This document shows, piece by piece, positions 15,690 to 19,059 of a stretch of DNA of 19,059 bases; the stretch's first letter is position 1; every line of letters starts with the position of its first letter. Location of the stretch: the NCBI GenBank assembly GCA_910585075.1, contig CAJUED010000003.1, forward strand, positions 1 to 19,059. The letters are read 5' to 3'. The notes below the pieces were generated by a model. It made no database searches. It saw only the letters and a program-made list of their open reading frames with translations, and was not told where the DNA came from. The translations under genes and the position numbers were made by a program. This DNA comes from an uncultured Lachnospiraceae bacterium (GTDB lineage Bacteria; Bacillota; Clostridia; Lachnospirales; Lachnospiraceae).

Positions 15690-16076
15690 TCATCCTGCAA
15701 TTGCATTAATGTTCTCAATCACAGCCGTGAGCACCGGGATTCCCATCAGCAGTACCGACAGCTTTCCAAATATTTCAATCTGCCCTGCCACCGCTCCATA
15801 TCCCGCATCCTTACATATGGAAGCACAAAATTCACAGACATAAGTAATCCCCACCGCCTTCAGTAAAAATCCCAGATATTCCCCGCTGTCGCTTAAATAT
15901 TTCCCAAGCTCTTTAACCCCTGCAAGCAGTGCTTTAAGCCCATTCAGGGAAAAGGTAAAGACCACAAGGCAAATCACAATTCCCAAATACAATCCGTACT
16001 CCGGCCTGTTTGATTTAAACTGCAGGGCCAGCATTACCCCCGCTACTCCAAGTATTCCGATTTTCACAATTTCCAT
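15690..16076 (-). CDS. spoIIIAD: Stage III sporulation protein AD
   Basis: SpoIIIAD is a small polytopic membrane protein of the channel complex. Its 128 residues match the family length (133 in B. subtilis). Hydrophobic segments are about 5-20, 28-50, 66-85 and 100-122. Typical features are the start MEIVKIGILGVAGVMLALQFK, the central GEYLGFLLKAVGITYVCEFCASICKDAG and the following AVAGQIEIFGKLSVLLMGIPVL. The ATG follows AAGGG at eight bases. The 69-base gap to spoIIIAC holds a single GTAACAGTT arm at 16138-16146 and a short GACAAC/GTTGTC hairpin (16101-16131). Confidence 0.94.
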   Translation of the reverse strand: MEIVKIGILGVAGVMLALQFKSNRPEYGLYLGIVICLVVFTFSLNGLKALLAGVKELGKYLSDSGEYLGFLLKAVGITYVCEFCASICKDAGYGAVAGQIEIFGKLSVLLMGIPVLTAVIENINAIAG

Positions 16077-16145
16077 GTCTCATTCCCTTTTGCAAATCCT
16101 GACAACCCATATATTCCATTCATAAGTTGTCGGACTTAACTGTTA

Positions 16146-16340
16146 CTACAATTCAAATAAATCCTGTATCATCACAAACAAATCGTATATATAAGGCAAA
16201 ATCCACGTCAGCACTAAGATCAGCCCCGCCAGACTGATCAAAAAAGCATGTTCTTCCCTTCCGCTGTGCTTTAATATCTGTCCTAAAATGGTTATTAAAA
16301 TCCCCACCGCGGCTATCTTAAAAATCAGGCTTATCTCCAT
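16146..16340 (-). CDS. spoIIIAC: Stage III sporulation protein AC
   Basis: SpoIIIAC is a 64-residue membrane protein made essentially of two transmembrane helices (about 5-22 LIFKIAAVGILITILGQ and 33-52 FLISLAGLILVLTWILPYIY) joined by a basic/acidic turn KHSGREEH. This length and pattern match the family (68 residues in B. subtilis). I chose the ATG at 16338-16340 with GGGGG seven bases upstream; the frame is open to 16391 but those residues overlap an inverted repeat and are not family-like. Its role is in the SpoIIIA channel, with AD as a close relative. Confidence 0.93.
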   Translation of the reverse strand: MEISLIFKIAAVGILITILGQILKHSGREEHAFLISLAGLILVLTWILPYIYDLFVMIQDLFEL

Positions 16341-16370
16341 ATTTTTACCCCCTGCATATCGTAAGCTATG

Positions 16371-16399
16371 GTAACAGCAAAGTAAGGCCAAACCGTTAC
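16371..16399. repeat. Inverted repeat GTAACAG/CCGTTAC between spoIIIAB and spoIIIAC
   Basis: The seven-base arms (16371-16377 and 16393-16399) pair fully if one G-U pair is allowed, around a 15-base loop. It lies in the 107-base spoIIIAB-spoIIIAC gap and shares its arms and the minus-strand string CGGTTTGGCC with the prfC-leader repeat. The nusB-xseA repeat shares the arms and a CTTTGC string. No T-run follows. It is a probable member of a dispersed palindromic repeat family. Confidence 0.6.
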
Positions 16400-16447
16400 A
16401 AACTCTGCTTACAATACTGCGTTAATAAAGTTTACCCTCCGTACTTC

Positions 16448-16975
16448 TCACAGAAGCAGAATGGATATCAGTACTCCGGCCCCCACTCCAAGACTCATAA
16501 TCATTTTATTTTTATCTTTCCGTTCCTTTTGAAGCTCCTCAATGTGTAAATTGATTTCCCGAAGCAGCCCGTCCAACGCCAGGGACTGGGCACTTTCCTC
16601 CATAAAACCCAGACAGGAGGGGAAATCAAGTATGAATTCTTTTTCCTTGCCGGAAAGAGGCTGATTTCCCAGGGCGCTTTCCATATGCCTTTGCCAGCTT
16701 AAGGGAAAGTCCTTCCCCTCGCCGTAAACTTCCGCATATATTTTTTCAAAGGCTCCCCGGAAAGGCTCCTCACTGTTTTGCGCCAGATTCCCCAGAGCCT
16801 CCGGAACCGTTGCTTTTTGATAGGCAATGTAATATTTCATATTTTCATAAATCCTTCCGGTCTGTTTCATCAGCGAAAGCCGCCGTTCCCCATCTGCACA
16901 AATATTCCATGTAAACCCCACGCACCCTGCCATAATCAAAATACACCCTGCCGGATTTCCCATTTTCAGCCCCAT
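16448..16975 (-). CDS. spoIIIAB: Stage III sporulation protein AB
   Basis: SpoIIIAB is a mother-cell membrane protein with a soluble helical domain resembling GspF-type platform proteins of type II secretion. The protein has 175 residues. It has an N-terminal hydrophobic segment (about 8-24, PAGCILIMAGCVGFTWN) and a soluble domain with RIYENMKYYIAYQKATVPEALGNLA and LPLSWQRHMESAL-type features. A C-terminal membrane helix (about 156-175, NKMIMSLGVGAGVLISILLL) ends the protein. The ATG used here overlaps spoIIIAA by 10 bases. A second in-frame ATG at 16963, just behind the spoIIIAA stop, has GGGG six bases upstream and is an equally good start. Confidence 0.92.
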   Translation of the reverse strand: MGLKMGNPAGCILIMAGCVGFTWNICADGERRLSLMKQTGRIYENMKYYIAYQKATVPEALGNLAQNSEEPFRGAFEKIYAEVYGEGKDFPLSWQRHMESALGNQPLSGKEKEFILDFPSCLGFMEESAQSLALDGLLREINLHIEELQKERKDKNKMIMSLGVGAGVLISILLL

Positions 16976-17946
16976 TTCCCGGGTATCCTGCCGCCCTCTC
17001 CATCCAGAATTTCTTTCACCTGGCAGACCCCCGACCTTTTTTCCAAAAATAAATACCTGTCAAACATATTTCCAGGCTCATATCCCCGCCCTCTCTCCCT
17101 ATTGCTTTCCACATCCGTAAACTTGTACATATCCTCCATGGAATTTCCATGCATGGTTGCCACCACGCCGCTTCCGCTCCTTAGCACCATGGATAAAGCT
17201 TTCATGTCCTCCGCTCCTCCAACCTCATCCACCGCCACCACATCAGGAGCCATAGAGCGTAAAAGCAGCATCATCCCCTGTATCTTAGGACATGCGTCCA
17301 GCACGTCCGTGCGCATCCCCACGTGATTCTGGGGAATTCCCATAAAGCTCCCGGCAATTTCCGAGCGCTCGTCCACCACCCCCACCTGCTTTCCCTTCGC
17401 ATAGGCATTCCCATCCGACACCTGCCGCACGATATCCCTAAGCAAGGTCGTCTTCCCACAGCCCGGAGGCGCCAGGATAAGGGTGTTCAAAAAACGATTG
17501 TTCTCATAAAGGCAGCCCATAATCTCATCTGCCGCTCCAATCACCTCATGGGAAATCCGAATGTTCATAAACCTGATGTGGGCAATATTCCGCACGGTTC
17601 CATTCTCATTTAAAACCACCTGCCCGGCCATCCCAATCCTATGCCCTCCCGGAACGGTTATAAAGCCCTGTCTTATTTCATTTTCAAAGGCATATATGGA
17701 ATGACGGCAGATATTTTTTACAATCTCGTCCATATCCTGCCCGCTGATACGCCATACATCCGGGCTGCAGTCCCTTGTAAATCCCTGTGACTGCATAAAT
17801 TTCTCTCCATCCCCTGTCAGAATCCGCACCGGCTGTCCCACTGCAAGCCGTATTTCCCTTAGTTTGTCCTCCTCCATGAGAGCCCTCTCCCACCCGGCCC
17901 GCAGCCGTTCAGGAAATATCCGTATGATTTCTTCCCTTTTAGTCAT
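16966..17946 (-). CDS. spoIIIAA: Stage III sporulation protein AA (ATPase)
   Basis: SpoIIIAA is the cytosolic ATPase of the SpoIIIA complex, related to secretion ATPases, and is thought to power or gate transport into the forespore. The protein has 326 residues. An N-terminal domain (LREIRLAVGQPVRIL, IYAFENEIRQGFITVPGGHRIGMAG) is followed by Walker A APPGCGKTT (159-167, K165), VVDERSEIAG, Walker B PDVVAVDEVGG (234-244) and VVATMHG. The ATG at 17944-17946 has AAGGGG eight bases upstream; an in-frame GTG at 17955 abuts the same site and is less likely. It is the first gene of the operon, behind a sigma-E-like promoter and the pnp terminator. Confidence 0.95.
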   Translation of the reverse strand: MTKREEIIRIFPERLRAGWERALMEEDKLREIRLAVGQPVRILTGDGEKFMQSQGFTRDCSPDVWRISGQDMDEIVKNICRHSIYAFENEIRQGFITVPGGHRIGMAGQVVLNENGTVRNIAHIRFMNIRISHEVIGAADEIMGCLYENNRFLNTLILAPPGCGKTTLLRDIVRQVSDGNAYAKGKQVGVVDERSEIAGSFMGIPQNHVGMRTDVLDACPKIQGMMLLLRSMAPDVVAVDEVGGAEDMKALSMVLRSGSGVVATMHGNSMEDMYKFTDVESNRERGRGYEPGNMFDRYLFLEKRSGVCQVKEILDGEGGRIPGKWG

Positions 17947-17965
17947 CCCATTCACCCCTTATCCC

Positions 17966-17993
17966 AATATATGAGAAATTCTCCGGGTTATGC
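17966..17993 (-). promoter_or_regulatory. Probable sigma-E promoter of the spoIIIA operon
   Basis: On the minus strand CATATATT (17966-17973) matches six of eight bases of the sigma-E -10 pattern CATACAAT. GCATAAC (17987-17993) resembles the -35 pattern, with a 13-base spacer. Sigma-E control of spoIIIA is established in B. subtilis. The predicted start leaves a very short leader that just includes the AAGGGG ribosome binding site. The match is by eye. Confidence 0.5.
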
Positions 17994-17996
17994 CTG

Positions 17997-18028
17997 AAAA
18001 AAACAGGCTCCCGTTACAGGAACCTGTT
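17997..18028 (-). terminator. Intrinsic terminator after pnp
   Basis: Stem arms at 18019-18028 and 18002-18011 pair over 10 bases (one G-U) around a seven-base loop. On the minus strand they are followed by a run of seven T residues including the stem end. It separates pnp from the spoIIIA operon. An A-run on the opposite side makes it potentially bidirectional, but no plus-strand gene is nearby. Confidence 0.9.
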
Positions 18029-18101
18029 TTTTATGAATTCGGTAAGCCGCCCAGCCAATCACGGCGGCGTTTCCTAATATATTCATTTATAAAAATACTT
18101 T

Positions 18102-19059
18102 TTATTTCTGTGCTACATCTTTCATGGAGAAACTCATTCTTCCCATTCTGTCCTTCCCAAGGCACACTACCGTCACCTTATCTCCAAGGGTAAGAACATC
18201 CTCCACATGGTTGATTCTCTCTCTGGCAATCTTGGAAATGTGGACCATTCCCTCTTTGCCCGGCGCAAATTCCACAAAAGCGCCAAATTCTTTGATGCTC
18301 ACCACGATACCCTGGAAAATCTGTCCTTCCTGATAATCCGTCACGATGGTCTTGATGTATTCCACAGCCTTGTCCATCATAGCCTGATCGGTGCCGCATA
18401 CGGATACGTTTCCGTCGTCCGTAATGTCTATCTTAACGCCGGTGCGGGCAATGATCTCGTTGATAGTCTTTCCACGCTGGCCAACCACATCCCCAATCTT
18501 TTCAGGGTCGATTTGGATGGAAATAATCTTAGGCGCATAAGGGCCAACCTCCGGTCTGGGCGCGTCGATTGCCTTCTTCATACAGGTATCCATGATAAAA
18601 AGCCTTGCCTCGCGGCATCTTGCAATAGCCCCTTCCACGATAGGCCTTGTGAGTCCGTGAATCTTGATATCCATCTGGATAGCGGTGATACCCTCTGTGG
18701 TGCCTGTCACCTTAAAGTCCATATCTCCAAAGAAGTCCTCAAGGCCCTGGATATCCGTAAGGAGCACGAAATCGTCATCACTCTCGCCGGTAACGAGACC
18801 GCAGGAAATACCTGCCACCATCTTCTTGATGGGCACCCCTGCCGCCATCAGGGACATACAGGATGCGCAGGTGGAAGCCATGGAAGTGGAACCGTTAGAC
18901 TCAAAAGTCTCTGAAACGGTGCGGATTGCATAGGGGAATTCTTCCTCCGAAGGAAGCACCGGGATAAGCGCACGCTCTGCCAGGGCGCCATGGCCAATCT
19001 CTCTCCTTCCGGGTCCTCTTGAGGGCTTTGTCTCGCCTACTAAGTAGGAAGGGAAATTG
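18102..19059 (-). CDS. pnp: Polyribonucleotide nucleotidyltransferase (PNPase), C-terminal part
   Basis: PNPase is a phosphorolytic 3'-5' exoribonuclease central to mRNA turnover. About 318 C-terminal codons of a usual ~700 are present, and the 5' end lies beyond the right edge. The visible part begins in the second RNase PH core (KPSRGPGRREIGHGALAERALIP, then ASCMSLMAAGVPIKKMVAGISCGL and DFFGDMDFKVTGT). The KH domain with its GQRG loop (IGDVVGQRGKTINEIIARTGVKIDI) and a C-terminal S1 domain (GQIFQGIVVSIKEFGAFVEFAPGKEGMVHISKI) follow. The frame is open from the window edge to the stop at 18102. A strong terminator follows after about 70 bases. Confidence 0.97.
   Translation of the reverse strand, partial: NFPSYLVGETKPSRGPGRREIGHGALAERALIPVLPSEEEFPYAIRTVSETFESNGSTSMASTCASCMSLMAAGVPIKKMVAGISCGLVTGESDDDFVLLTDIQGLEDFFGDMDFKVTGTTEGITAIQMDIKIHGLTRPIVEGAIARCREARLFIMDTCMKKAIDAPRPEVGPYAPKIISIQIDPEKIGDVVGQRGKTINEIIARTGVKIDITDDGNVSVCGTDQAMMDKAVEYIKTIVTDYQEGQIFQGIVVSIKEFGAFVEFAPGKEGMVHISKIARERINHVEDVLTLGDKVTVVCLGKDRMGRMSFSMKDVAQK

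Noticed and set aside
18046..18068. GCCGCC/GGCGGC hairpin downstream of pnp as a second terminator
   Set aside because: No T-run follows on the minus strand; the terminator at 17997-18028 is the clear one.
17988..18086. A 32-codon minus-strand frame (MNILGNAAVIGWAAY...) between pnp and spoIIIAA
   Set aside because: It has no ribosome binding site and runs through the intrinsic terminator stem, so most transcripts would stop before its end.
18207..18914. Long plus-strand open frame of 235 residues
   Set aside because: It is the antisense shadow of pnp, which has unmistakable domain motifs; the same holds for the other plus-strand frames in the window.

Overview
The window is a stretch of ordinary chromosome from an endospore-forming member of the Clostridia, most likely a Lachnospiraceae-type organism. 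The evidence is a complete eight-gene spoIIIA sporulation operon, strong GGAGG-type ribosome binding sites, moderate GC content, and a housekeeping gene order close to that of Bacillus subtilis (asp23/yqhY-nusB-xseA-xseB-ispA-dxs-tlyA-argR-recN). Species cannot be fixed by eye. Every gene lies on the minus strand, so transcription runs from high to low coordinates. No stretch longer than about 160 bases lacks a gene.

Right to left: the 3' end of pnp (18102-19059) ends at a strong intrinsic terminator (17997-18028). A sigma-E-like promoter directly behind it drives spoIIIAA-AB-AC-AD-AE-AF-AG-AH (17946 to 12214), which encode the mother-cell half of the feeding-tube channel used during engulfment. 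Next is a two-gene unit: prfC (release factor 3) and an immediately adjacent transglutaminase-like lipoprotein (12053 to 9216). Last is a long housekeeping run: asp23, nusB, xseA, xseB, ispA, dxs, tlyA, nadK, argR and recN (9063 to 1). recN runs off the left edge. This run joins rRNA antitermination, exonuclease VII, the start of isoprenoid synthesis (DXP synthase and farnesyl diphosphate synthase), rRNA methylation, NADP synthesis, arginine regulation and DNA repair. Several genes overlap by 4-11 bases, which suggests translational coupling.

I found no defence system, mobile element, CRISPR array, tRNA or rRNA. The unusual content is small and mostly non-coding. Three tandem 37-bp repeats fill the nadK-argR gap, and their units show covarying hairpin arms. 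A family of inverted repeats with GTAACRG ends recurs in several intergenic gaps, including a long stem in the prfC leader. A degenerate 15-bp (five-residue) tandem repeat lengthens the N-terminus of SpoIIIAE. Compared with B. subtilis, folD is absent between nusB and xseA and accBC is absent beside asp23, while nadK, prfC and the lipoprotein gene are present.
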